Part shown: positions 54,501 to 62,344 of the stretch, one piece after another
How the letters are laid out: each line of letters starts with the position of its first letter
How positions within the stretch are numbered: position 1 is the first letter of the stretch
Assembly: GCA_040389045.1 (NCBI GenBank)
Contig: JAZKAT010000007.1
Span: forward strand, 92,050 to 156,049
Length of the DNA stretch: 64,000 nt
DNA from: UBA5158 sp040389045
GTDB taxonomy: Bacteria; Pseudomonadota; Gammaproteobacteria; DSM-16500
Reading direction: 5' to 3'
Position numbers and translations under genes: made by a program
Notes under the pieces: generated by a model
What the model was told of the DNA's origin: nothing
The model's database searches: none
The model's input: the letters and a program-made list of their open reading frames with translations, nothing else

Positions 54501-55986
54501 GACTTTCTACCTCATGCAGTTGGATTTCTTTCTGCAAGATATCGGTTAATTTTCCATAGGTTAGATTTTCATAGCCTGGCACAGCCAGAGTTGCGTCTTT
54601 TTTTTGGGTGATTTCATAGGCATTTTTTAGTGATTTTAAGCCAGTTGCTAATTCATTATTGCGTATTAACATTAATCCCAGTTGATAATGTCCCAGCACA
54701 AAATCCCTATCCAGAAACAATGTTTTTCGCAGTGCCGCTTCCGCGCGTTTATATTCATTTAAGCCAATTAAAATCATGGCGTAAGTAAAATAAGTGGATA
54801 ATTTAATCGGGTCTTGTTTTAAACTATTTTCACAGTATTCTGCCGCTTCTTTCAATCTGCCTAAATTAGCCAGCGCTTCTGCTTTGGCGCTTAATACTTC
54901 CGCGGTTTGATATTTCTCTTTTGGATATTGATCAATGATGTTGAGTATTTCTGCCCAGCGCGATTGTTTAATCAATTGGGGGAAATTAACTTCAGGTATT
55001 TTCGTGACGGGCACGCTTTTTTGTTTTGGCTTTGCAACAATCTGGTCAAGATTACTTTTTATTTTGGCTACATCTTTGCTGGCAGTTTTAGCGATAGTGG
55101 CTTGAGTAACACTGGTTCGACCCAATAATTTTCCATGTTCGGCTTTTAGCACCAAATCCATATTTTCCACTTCCACCGGATCAGACGCACCTAATAATAA
55201 ATAGCCACCTTCCACCAGGCAGAGGCTAAACTTTTTCATAATTTCACGTGTATGCACCGCATCAAAATAAATTAAGACATTACGACATAGGATTAAATCA
55301 AGTGCGCTAGTGCCATTGACTATTGAAGGATAAGAATGATCATTTAAGTTTAAATAACCAAATTCCGCCTGCTTAATAATTTTTTTATCTAGCAAATAAT
55401 ATTGGCCAGTATGTTGTAAATATTTATTTTTATAGAAATCATTAATTGCACGCATAGACCATTCGCTATATTGACCACTCAAGGCTTTCTGCAATACTTT
55501 CGCATTGATATCTGTGCCCAATAAATGTAAATGCCAGGCATCTAAATCCACCAGCATTTCATCCAGCATAATGACGATGGAATATAACTCTTCTCCTGAC
55601 GCGCATCCAGCACTCCAGATGCGTAGAGATAAATCGTTAAGCTTGCGCTTTCTTGCAATGATCTCCGGCAAAATTATCTGTTTCAGCAGATGCATTTGTT
55701 TTTGGTCGCGGAAAAAATAAGTTTCACCTATGGTTATGCCATTGATTAAGTCTTTTAATATGGATGAATCATCACTCGCTTTATTTAAAGCATCAAGGTA
55801 ATCAGTTTCGGAACACTGCAGTTTTTGGCAGCTATCTTTGACTATCTGGTGCAAATCCGTTAACTGGCTTTGCTTGACTACTATGCCTAATCTGCGATTA
55901 ATAACTTCCAGCAATTCATCTTCAAATTTATCATTCGATAAATTCGCTTGGGGTTGCGGGCTATTTTTCGATGCTGAACTATCCAT
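54487..55986 (-). CDS. wspC: CheR methyltransferase with TPR repeats (WspC-like)
   Basis: Methylates receptor glutamates using SAM. ATG 55986 (MDSSASKNS) follows AAGG and overlaps the upstream CheW gene by 8 bp; the longer frame to 56022 is unlikely. The 499-residue protein has the CheR domain with GETYFFRD, the SAM motif IWSAGCASGEELYS and DLILCRNVLIYFD. About three TPR repeats follow a linker (near residues 330-460; LGRLKEAAEYCENSLKQDP, LNEYKRAEAALRKTLFLD). The CheR-TPR fusion is characteristic of WspC-like proteins in alternative-function chemosensory operons. Confidence 0.93.
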   Translation of the reverse strand: MDSSASKNSPQPQANLSNDKFEDELLEVINRRLGIVVKQSQLTDLHQIVKDSCQKLQCSETDYLDALNKASDDSSILKDLINGITIGETYFFRDQKQMHLLKQIILPEIIARKRKLNDLSLRIWSAGCASGEELYSIVIMLDEMLVDLDAWHLHLLGTDINAKVLQKALSGQYSEWSMRAINDFYKNKYLQHTGQYYLLDKKIIKQAEFGYLNLNDHSYPSIVNGTSALDLILCRNVLIYFDAVHTREIMKKFSLCLVEGGYLLLGASDPVEVENMDLVLKAEHGKLLGRTSVTQATIAKTASKDVAKIKSNLDQIVAKPKQKSVPVTKIPEVNFPQLIKQSRWAEILNIIDQYPKEKYQTAEVLSAKAEALANLGRLKEAAEYCENSLKQDPIKLSTYFTYAMILIGLNEYKRAEAALRKTLFLDRDFVLGHYQLGLMLIRNNELATGLKSLKNAYEITQKKDATLAVPGYENLTYGKLTDILQKEIQLHEVESHETE

Positions 55987-56437
55987 TAGGATTACCTTTC
56001 TGCATTTTAAGCAAGCCTTCAATATCCAATAATAATGCGAGTTTTTCTCTTATGGTTATGGCTCCTAACACCATCGAAATTGATTGCGCGAATTCAGGTT
56101 TAGCCTGTACATCAAAATTATCCGCTTCCACAATACCAGTGACATCATCAACAATGAACGCGGCTTGGTCACTATCCGTTTCGCACAATAATAGCGGCGC
56201 ATTAATGGAATAATCTTCGTCACGGATAAAACCTAGCCGCATCCTTAAATCAATTACCGGAACACTGATTCCAGCCAGATTCATTAGCCCAGCCAGATAA
56301 TTTGGACTTCCCGGCAGTGTTTCCAATAAAGGCAGCGGTAAAACTTTTTTAATATATTTTAAATGCGCGCACAGATAGATATCCTGCACTTGAAAATGCA
56401 GGATTTGTAATTTGTTTTTGATATTTTTAATCGTCAT
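55979..56437 (-). CDS. wspB: CheW-like scaffold (WspB-like)
   Basis: A 152-residue CheW-domain protein (QILHFQVQDIYLCAHLKYIKKVLPLPLLETLPGSPNYLAGLMNLAGISVPVIDLR). It is the second CheW in the operon, located before CheR as wspB is in Pseudomonas. It starts 3 bp after the diguanylate cyclase gene and ends with an 8-bp overlap into the CheR gene, so expression is coupled. Confidence 0.9.
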   Translation of the reverse strand: MTIKNIKNKLQILHFQVQDIYLCAHLKYIKKVLPLPLLETLPGSPNYLAGLMNLAGISVPVIDLRMRLGFIRDEDYSINAPLLLCETDSDQAAFIVDDVTGIVEADNFDVQAKPEFAQSISMVLGAITIREKLALLLDIEGLLKMQKGNPNG

Positions 56438-56440
56438 GGT

Positions 56441-57367
56441 TTATCCTTTGTCTTTCACTAATTTTTTATTAAAAGCTTTATAATTATTGCGGCCCATTTC
56501 TTTTGCGTAATACATACTAGTATCCGCATTTCGCATTAATTCTTCAGCCTTGGTACCATCTGTTGGGTAAATGCAAGAACCAATACTAGAACTTACGGTT
56601 ACTTGGTTACCCAATAAATTATAGGGCGTCGTTAATTCAGCAATGATTTTATGAGCAACGTGATTCACAATTTCGACATCTTCGATTTCAGACAAAATAA
56701 TCGCGAATTCATCGCCGCCCATGCGCGCGATAAAATCACTTAACCGTAAACAACTTTTTAAGCGTAAGGCAACATTTTTAATTAATAAATCGCCAGCTTG
56801 ATGGCCAAAGTTATCATTGATTTCTTTGAAATGATCCAGATCAAGAAATAAGACTGCGAACATACTGCCATGATGGTTGGCATGATTAATTTTTTCTTGA
56901 ATGATTATATCGAATTGAAAACGATTATTTAATCCAGTCAATGAATCTGTTCTGGATAGCGTTTGCAGAACCTGCGTGTATTCAAACAGCTTTTGGCGCA
57001 TATCAGAAATGCGCTGCATGGCTTTAATTTTTGCCGCTAAGGTAATATTACTAAATGGCTTAGCCAGATAATCATCGCCCCCCGCATTAATGCCACGAGA
57101 AATACTTTCATCGTCAACCGAGGTGCTAATAAAAATAATGGGAATCCAGTCGGTGCTATCTATTTCGCGAATTCGTTTTGCGCATTCAAAACCATCCATG
57201 CCACCCATCACCACATCCAGCAGAATCAGATCAGGCCGGTTGCCTTTAAAAATTTCAATCGCTTCTTCGCCGCTTTTGGCCGGCAAAACATCATGTCCTA
57301 ACTTATTTAGCGAGTCAGTAATTAACGCGCGATTGGTTTTCGAATCATCGGCTACTAAAATTTTCAA
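56441..57367 (-). CDS. wspR: Response-regulator diguanylate cyclase (WspR-like)
   Basis: Makes c-di-GMP when phosphorylated by the hybrid CheA. A TTG start at 57367 (LKILVADDSK read as MKILVADDSK) has GAGG 6 nt upstream; the GTG at 57379 would add four residues and lacks a site. The 308-residue protein has a receiver domain with Asp51 (LILLDVVMGGMDG) and a GGDEF domain whose active site GGDEF (217-221) is intact. The RLSD product-inhibition site (208-211) is at the right spacing, five residues before. In Pseudomonas wspR is the last gene; here it is first. Confidence 0.94.
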   Translation of the reverse strand: MKILVADDSKTNRALITDSLNKLGHDVLPAKSGEEAIEIFKGNRPDLILLDVVMGGMDGFECAKRIREIDSTDWIPIIFISTSVDDESISRGINAGGDDYLAKPFSNITLAAKIKAMQRISDMRQKLFEYTQVLQTLSRTDSLTGLNNRFQFDIIIQEKINHANHHGSMFAVLFLDLDHFKEINDNFGHQAGDLLIKNVALRLKSCLRLSDFIARMGGDEFAIILSEIEDVEIVNHVAHKIIAELTTPYNLLGNQVTVSSSIGSCIYPTDGTKAEELMRNADTSMYYAKEMGRNNYKAFNKKLVKDKG

Positions 57368-57603
57368 TGTTGGCCTCACATTGTAAATAGCGCTGACGAA
57401 CTAGATGGCTATGAAAAATAGTATCTATTTAGTCCATTATATCAGTAATTCTTCATATAAAATTATGCACTAAGCCATTGGATTGGTTACTTTTCGAGCT
57501 TAATGATATTATTGAATAGTATTTATGCGGATTTGCTACTCGTTTGATTCTTTTATTTTTATGTTAAACTAGCTGAATACACTTTTCATGCAAAGGACAG
57601 GCC

Positions 57604-58101
57604 ATGAAAACGTTTCGTCTGCTTGGCTTCATTGTGATTGTCTGCACTGTATTAACGGCATGCGCAGTAAAAAATCCCAGTTATGTGCGCCCTTACTTAT
57701 GCCACAACTTTCCCCTTAAACAAACCATGTATATTTGCCAAGTCCAGTATCGTTATCCTAGTGGCAGTGGTAAAGACCGTTATTTTATCCGCGACCCACA
57801 TGGTTTCAGCACTGTTTGCGAAGATTCCATGTTTAGCCTGGCTTACCGCACCAAACCTTCCGTCTGGCCACAAGGTCACGGCGACTTTTGGGAAAAAGAA
57901 TGGTTTGTCGCAAAATTACCTCCCGGCACACTTTTCTCGGTAAAAGAATACGACGTCCCCAACGACGGCAGCCAAGTCCACCCCGAAGCAATCATCATCA
58001 TCCAAAGCGGCAAATACAAAGGCCTGCAAGCCGAATGGGAACTCTTCGACTTCACCCACGAAATCGACCGTCCAATTTATCCTTACATGCCCGGCAAATA
58101 A
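57604..58101 (+). CDS. Hypothetical lipoprotein
   Basis: A 165-residue protein with AAAGGA before the ATG. The lipobox VLTAC (Cys20) ends a short signal peptide, so it is a predicted lipoprotein. The mature part is rich in aromatic and charged residues with four further Cys. No family recognised. It is divergent from the Wsp-like operon across 236 AT-rich bp, in which no clear promoter is seen, and 24 bp upstream of the hemerythrin-like gene. Confidence 0.7.
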   Translation: MKTFRLLGFIVIVCTVLTACAVKNPSYVRPYLCHNFPLKQTMYICQVQYRYPSGSGKDRYFIRDPHGFSTVCEDSMFSLAYRTKPSVWPQGHGDFWEKEWFVAKLPPGTLFSVKEYDVPNDGSQVHPEAIIIIQSGKYKGLQAEWELFDFTHEIDRPIYPYMPGK

Positions 58102-58125
58102 TATTAAAACCCCAGGAGACATAAT

Positions 58126-58554
58126 ATGGATGCGGTAACTTATCTAAAACAAGAACATAGAAAAATCAAAAAAATGCTAATCAACGTCAATAAACTTTCT
58201 AATGAAAAGGTAAAACTTAGAAAGTTTAAAGAATTATGTAAATATCTTCCCAAACATGAAAAAACCGAAGAAAAAAAATGGTACCCGCCTTTGCGTAAAG
58301 ATCCAGCCTTGAGAAGCATTATTAATCATCTTATTAAAGAAGAAAAAGCCGCTGGCAAAGCGATTAAAAAACTTCTCGCTACAGATTATGGTAAATTATG
58401 GAAATTGAAATTTGCCAAGTTAAAAAAAGATGTGCTGCATCATGCTAAAGAAGAAGAAACAAAATTATTTCCTAAAGCGCGTAATTTTTTAGATAAAAAA
58501 GAATTAAATAAACTTGGCACCACCCTGCGTAAATTCAAAGCTTCTTTAAAATAA
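58126..58554 (+). CDS. Hemerythrin HHE-domain protein
   Basis: A 142-residue all-helical, very Lys-rich protein with AGGAGA as ribosome site. The di-iron ligand pattern of HHE hemerythrin-like proteins is visible: His11 (LKQEHRKIKKML), His44/Glu48 (LPKHEKTEE), His68/Glu72 (INHLIKEEK) and His105/His106-Glu109 (VLHHAKEEE). Such proteins bind oxygen or nitric oxide or store iron. The exact role is unknown. A hairpin terminator follows at 58560. Confidence 0.88.
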   Translation: MDAVTYLKQEHRKIKKMLINVNKLSNEKVKLRKFKELCKYLPKHEKTEEKKWYPPLRKDPALRSIINHLIKEEKAAGKAIKKLLATDYGKLWKLKFAKLKKDVLHHAKEEETKLFPKARNFLDKKELNKLGTTLRKFKASLK

Positions 58555-58559
58555 ATACT

Positions 58560-58598
58560 TAGGCCGTAAACCGTCACTTTGTCTACGGCCTATTATTT
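58560..58598 (+). terminator. Probable intrinsic terminator of the hemerythrin-like gene
   Basis: A 9-bp stem TAGGCCGTA/TACGGCCTA (58560-58568 and 58584-58592) with a 15-nt loop, 6 bp after the stop. A T-rich tract (TTATTTAATCTTTT) follows. Confidence 0.65.
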
Positions 58599-58656
58599 AA
58601 TCTTTTCAAAATCTTTTTAAATTATTTCAGAGTTCAACCCATATTTAATACTATAT

Positions 58657-59091
58657 TTATTTCAGAAAAAAAACAGCGCTAATTTTGAATCTATTTTTTA
58701 ATCCAATAATTTGAGATTTTGAAAGCTCTCTTTCACCATTTAGAAATCTTGAAACATTTGCTTGGCCGCCAAAAATATCAGCTAAATCTACTTGTTTTAA
58801 TCCATGTGACTTCATTAAAAATGTTACTAATTTAATATCAGAAACTTCAGCACCAATTTCTGGGAAATGTTCATTATCATATTGTTCGAGATTTTCCCCA
58901 ATAATCTGCATAACTTCTGCAAGGGGATGTTTTTCATCATCTCGAATTAAATCAATCAATTCATCTAAGATATTTTCTAAAAAAGAATACTCCTTATCAT
59001 TGGTAGGCTTTTTAAAAACAGAGATAGGCAAATGAAATTCCCTAGACGATTTTTTATCTATATAATCAATTTTTAAAGCCGATGCTTTCAT
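58657..59091 (-). CDS. higA: HigA-type antitoxin
   Basis: A 144-residue antitoxin with a C-terminal Xre helix-turn-helix (MKSHGLKQVDLADIFGGQANVSRFLNGERELSKSQIIGLKNRF) and an acidic helical N-terminal region that binds the toxin. It is the second gene of the pair, its ATG overlapping the toxin stop by 4 bp. The toxin-first order is typical of higBA. It probably binds the palindromes at 59438-59469. Confidence 0.9.
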   Translation of the reverse strand: MKASALKIDYIDKKSSREFHLPISVFKKPTNDKEYSFLENILDELIDLIRDDEKHPLAEVMQIIGENLEQYDNEHFPEIGAEVSDIKLVTFLMKSHGLKQVDLADIFGGQANVSRFLNGERELSKSQIIGLKNRFKISAVFFLK

Positions 59092-59396
59092 AACTTTTCT
59101 CCGCTTAGTTTTGCCTTATTTTCTTTTTTGCTATATTCAGCATGCGACCATATGTTTCTGATATAACAAATTTGCGTGTTATAATGTATTGACGCAATTA
59201 GGCGATAATTATTCCCACCTATATTAAAAATAGTATAACCATGCGCATAATCAACGCTGTTAAAAACTCTTCTTAATTCAGTCAAACTTTTTGAATTAAC
59301 AGTTAACATTTTTAAATACCATTCTAACAATGGCAACTCCGCTTGCTCGTTCTTTTGACTATAAATTCGAATCTTCTTCTTTGAAATAATACGCAA
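59088..59396 (-). CDS. higB: HigB-type mRNA interferase toxin
   Basis: A 102-residue RelE-superfamily toxin that cleaves translated mRNA on ribosomes. The family pattern is present: a basic helical N-terminus with the AELPLLEWY segment, then RVFNSVDYAHGYTIFNIGGNNYRLIASIHYNTQICYIRNIWSHAEYSK. The strand-rich core and the IRNIWSHAEYSK end match HigB. It is first in the operon, directly behind the palindromic operator region. Confidence 0.9.
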   Translation of the reverse strand: MRIISKKKIRIYSQKNEQAELPLLEWYLKMLTVNSKSLTELRRVFNSVDYAHGYTIFNIGGNNYRLIASIHYNTQICYIRNIWSHAEYSKKENKAKLSGEKL

Positions 59397-59437
59397 AATG
59401 TATCCTTACTTAAAATTCAAACATTACAATTTAGTAT

Positions 59438-59469
59438 ATGTCAATTTGGCATATATGTCAATATGGCAT
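59438..59469. promoter_or_regulatory. Tandem operators of the HigBA module
   Basis: ATGTCAATTTGGCAT (59438-59452) and ATGTCAATATGGCAT (59455-59469) are near-identical imperfect palindromes spaced 17 bp apart, 42 bp upstream of higB. Same-face tandem palindromes are the expected binding sites for the HigA antitoxin. Confidence 0.7.
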
Positions 59470-59529
59470 AATTGGCTGATTAAAGCGTATCTTGCAGGCA
59501 TTGAGAAGTCATTCGGGCTACGATATTTG

Positions 59530-59561
59530 TAGGTTGGGCTGAGCTCCGCGAAGCCCAACAG
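59530..59561. repeat. Family B dispersed repeat, single arm
   Basis: TAGGTTGGGCTGAGCTCCGC followed by GAAGCCCAACAG. It matches one arm of the inverted repeat at 26081-26154 except at the centre of the hairpin, and is followed by a T-run. Confidence 0.75.
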
Positions 59562-59571
59562 TTTTTTAATA

Positions 59572-59623
59572 CCCCTCACCCGCCGCCTTTCGGCGTCGAC
59601 CTCTCCCACAAGGGGAGAGGTGA
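59572..59623. repeat. Family A dispersed repeat, copy 5 (inverted, variant centre)
   Basis: CCCCTCACCCGCCGCCTTTC at the left and CTCTCCCACAAGGGGAGAGG at the right are family A in inverted orientation, with a variant centre (GGCGTCGA) close to copy 4. It lies directly beside the family B repeat. Confidence 0.8.
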
Positions 59624-59657
59624 AGATCTTAGCGTAGCGACATACGGGGAAACTTTT

Positions 59658-60503
59658 CTACATTACATTCTTAAGAAAATGCAAAACATCCTTAATAAAT
59701 TGTTCAGGATCTTGCAGCGGGGAGAAATGGCTGACCATGGGTTGAATTAGTAATCCGGCGTTGGGAATTTCTGCCGCCATGTATTCAGTGTCTTCGCGTT
59801 TAATGACTTCGTCGTGGTCGCCGTCTACTATCCAGGTGGGGACTTTGATGGAATTTAATTGGGCTTTGGTGAAATTGGGTTGGGTTGCCATCATTTGGTC
59901 TAAACGGGTTGCTATATCATTTAAGTCATTTGGGGATTTTGATAAGGATTTATATTCCGCCTGGGTCCTGGTCGCAAGTTTTTTTTGCATGGGATTATTC
60001 GAATCATCTTTTAAACCAGCGGGGGTTGAATTCGCGCCGAAGGCAAAAAGTTTAGTGAGTCGTTGCGGATTCTCAATGGCAATAGTCAATCCTATAATTG
60101 CACCATCACTCCATCCTACTATCGCCGCTTGCTTGATGTTTAAATAATCCATTAAGCCAAGCACATCAGCCGCCATTAATTCATAACTAAATTCCTGACT
60201 GTCGCTAGTGCTGCGGCCCTGGCCGCGGCTGTCCATCACAATTACTCTATAATGTTTTGCTAACTCAGGAACTATTTTTCCCCAATAATTTGAATTAGCC
60301 AGAGCACCATGCAGTAAAATCACCACTGGCCCTTGACCGTAACTTGCATACCAGATCTTCACCTTATTTATAGGTGCAAAACCACTAAGCGTGGTGGCAG
60401 GTAAAGTGGGTACAACGGGCAGCGTTTGCCATTGAGGTTCCGCGGCTACGACATTCATCATGGCCATCAATAAGATGAAACAGATAAATTTAAATTGTGA
60501 CAT
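59658..60503 (-). CDS. Secreted alpha/beta hydrolase
   Basis: A 281-residue alpha/beta-fold hydrolase with a signal peptide (1-21, cleaved near VVAAE). Visible are the HGALANSNYW oxyanion region (65-74), DSRGQGRS (91-98) and nucleophile Ser132 in GWSDGA, with the acid in VDGDHDEV and the His in MVSHFSP. The GWSDGG-like elbow resembles exported esterases and lipases related to haloperoxidase-type hydrolases. Substrate unknown. It stands alone, bounded by dispersed repeats downstream. Confidence 0.9.
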   Translation of the reverse strand: MSQFKFICFILLMAMMNVVAAEPQWQTLPVVPTLPATTLSGFAPINKVKIWYASYGQGPVVILLHGALANSNYWGKIVPELAKHYRVIVMDSRGQGRSTSDSQEFSYELMAADVLGLMDYLNIKQAAIVGWSDGAIIGLTIAIENPQRLTKLFAFGANSTPAGLKDDSNNPMQKKLATRTQAEYKSLSKSPNDLNDIATRLDQMMATQPNFTKAQLNSIKVPTWIVDGDHDEVIKREDTEYMAAEIPNAGLLIQPMVSHFSPLQDPEQFIKDVLHFLKNVM

Positions 60504-60572
60504 GTGATGCTCCTGCGTATTAACTCGTAGCTATCCTTAGTTAACGCGATTATATCGTATCAGTATTCAGTA

Positions 60573-61043
60573 TTATGCCTTAACTGCCGGTAATTCGCCG
60601 TAGGGATAAGGCGTGCAATCGCTACTTGAATCTTCCCTAAGCACATTTTGAGGATGTTCTTCAGCCGCGATAACCATTTTACTATCTAAAGCTGGCGTTT
60701 CACCGCTTGAAATCCAATAAGTTTCCTTATGGGAACAAACATTCATCGCCAATAAAAAAGGTTTAGTCGTAAATTCAATATTAAACCCTAGATTATGTTC
60801 AATCGTTGGGGATGTGACGGTAAAAGTAATGGTTTGATCTTCATTAATTTGATCAGGACAAGGCGCACCATTACAAGTAACAGTGGTGTCCGGTTCTTTC
60901 GTTTTGATGGTGAATAACCACGGCCCAGGTTTACCCGTGTAATACTTAACTACCTTTGGATCGTTATGAATGGCAATTGAATAGGAAGCCCCTAAACAAA
61001 GACTGGGCAAAAATAAAGCTACAAACAACAGTGTTTTTTTCAT
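60573..61043 (-). CDS. Small secreted protein of 156 residues
   Basis: Signal peptide at 1-18 (MKKTLLFVALFLPSLCLG, cleaved near GAS). The mature part is strand-rich with four Cys (two in TCNGAPC) and no recognised family. It resembles the secreted proteins at 27876 and 45654 in size and disulfide-like cysteine content, but no clear sequence match is seen. A short upstream region (61044-61242) holds nothing else convincing. Confidence 0.65.
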   Translation of the reverse strand: MKKTLLFVALFLPSLCLGASYSIAIHNDPKVVKYYTGKPGPWLFTIKTKEPDTTVTCNGAPCPDQINEDQTITFTVTSPTIEHNLGFNIEFTTKPFLLAMNVCSHKETYWISSGETPALDSKMVIAAEEHPQNVLREDSSSDCTPYPYGELPAVKA

Positions 61044-61242
61044 TTTGAATATTTCCTGATCAAATATTGAAATAATTTTACATAATGGGCTATTATTATA
61101 CTGAACCGTGTTGAGGTCAAGAAAACAACGCTTTATTTCATGACACCAGCTAATGCCGCAGTAACTTGCCTATAGCATAGATAGAATTCTGTGATATCCT
61201 ACACCGATTTTCTTGAATGTAGTACATTTTAGGCAGTAAGTC

Positions 61243-61464
61243 ATGCTAAGCATATATGTTCTTCAAAGCCGTCAAATAATCAGGACCCAGCTGAAATCGC
61301 TTTTTAATAAATATCCTAAAAATCGTTTTACCTTAATATCCTCAACTACTTTGCATGAGCAATCAGCAGAAACTACTTCGTCTTTTCACCAAAGAATTGG
61401 TCTAAAAGAATTTAACTTCAATAATATTCTGGCTGCAGTTACAGCATTTTTAATCGGGCGCTAA
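61243..61464 (+). CDS. Possible small protein, 73 residues
   Basis: A short frame with a weak AGG upstream. The translation is polar with a small hydrophobic end (NILAAVTAFLIGR). No family. Base composition resembles coding sequence only weakly, so it may be spurious. Confidence 0.3.
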   Translation: MLSIYVLQSRQIIRTQLKSLFNKYPKNRFTLISSTTLHEQSAETTSSFHQRIGLKEFNFNNILAAVTAFLIGR

Positions 61465-61532
61465 ACCAACAAAAACTAAATATAATTAACTTAATAACAC
61501 TTTCTTATAATAATTCTAATGGGATTTAATGA

Positions 61533-62159
61533 ATGATACTCATTTTATTTGGCCTTTCCGGCAGTGGCAAAAATTACGTAGGCGAAATCTTAAAAAATAA
61601 ATTTGATTTCTTATTTTATGACGCCGATGAATGGCTAACGACAGAAATGCAAACCAGTATTAGTAATAAAACGCCATTTACGCAAGCCATGCGCGATGCT
61701 TTTTGTGAAGTCATTATTAAAAAGACCCAAGCTCTTCAAACTGAATTTCCTAATAAATCTATTGTTATTTCACAAGCACTATATAAAGAAGTGAACCGCG
61801 ATCAAATTAACAAAAGCTTTTCTGATATATTATTTATCGAAGTACAATCCTCCACAGACGTTATTTTGTCCCGCTTAAGAAAAAGAGGCAACTGGGTAGA
61901 TGAAAATTATGCTATTCAAATCAGCAAAAACTTTGAAGATGCTACTCTAGCTCATCAAGTTATTATTAATGAACAAGACGGTGATTATGCAATTACTTCA
62001 CAGCTACAATCAATTTTAAAACTCGATGTTAAAAAAAAAGTTAACCCTCCTGTATTGGCCCTAGGATTTTTTTCCAACCTAAATAGTGATCATCCTTTGC
62101 TGGTTACACATGACAACGCTATTACTATTTCTGCTTCGTCTAACTCCCCGACACAATAA
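61533..62159 (+). CDS. P-loop kinase-like protein with altered Walker A
   Basis: A 208-residue protein of the gluconate/shikimate-kinase-like P-loop fold (residues 1-165). The Walker A motif reads GLSGSGKN (7-14), with Asn replacing the usual Ser/Thr that coordinates magnesium. YDADEW (27-32) and a lid-like RLRKRGNW follow, as in small-molecule kinases. The last 40 residues are a poorly conserved extension. It may be an active kinase with an unusual loop or a nucleotide-binding regulator. Substrate unknown. Confidence 0.7.
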   Translation: MILILFGLSGSGKNYVGEILKNKFDFLFYDADEWLTTEMQTSISNKTPFTQAMRDAFCEVIIKKTQALQTEFPNKSIVISQALYKEVNRDQINKSFSDILFIEVQSSTDVILSRLRKRGNWVDENYAIQISKNFEDATLAHQVIINEQDGDYAITSQLQSILKLDVKKKVNPPVLALGFFSNLNSDHPLLVTHDNAITISASSNSPTQ

Positions 62160-62344
62160 TTACTGGAAAGGTTTGTAGTGTCAGGGTTGGCTGGGAGCAG
62201 CATCGTATCGTCCTTAGCATCGCTTGTGCTCATTTTTTCTGACAACATTTTGACTAATTTTATTCTATGAGCTAAGATTACGCCCTATCAAAATCACATT
62301 TTTCCGCTAACATGGTTAATATTTAGCCAAAAAAGGGAGTGCTA

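Noticed and set aside
62160..62344. Terminator hairpin GAGCA...TGCTC followed by T-run
   Set aside because: The stem is only 5 bp with a long loop, which is too weak to call.
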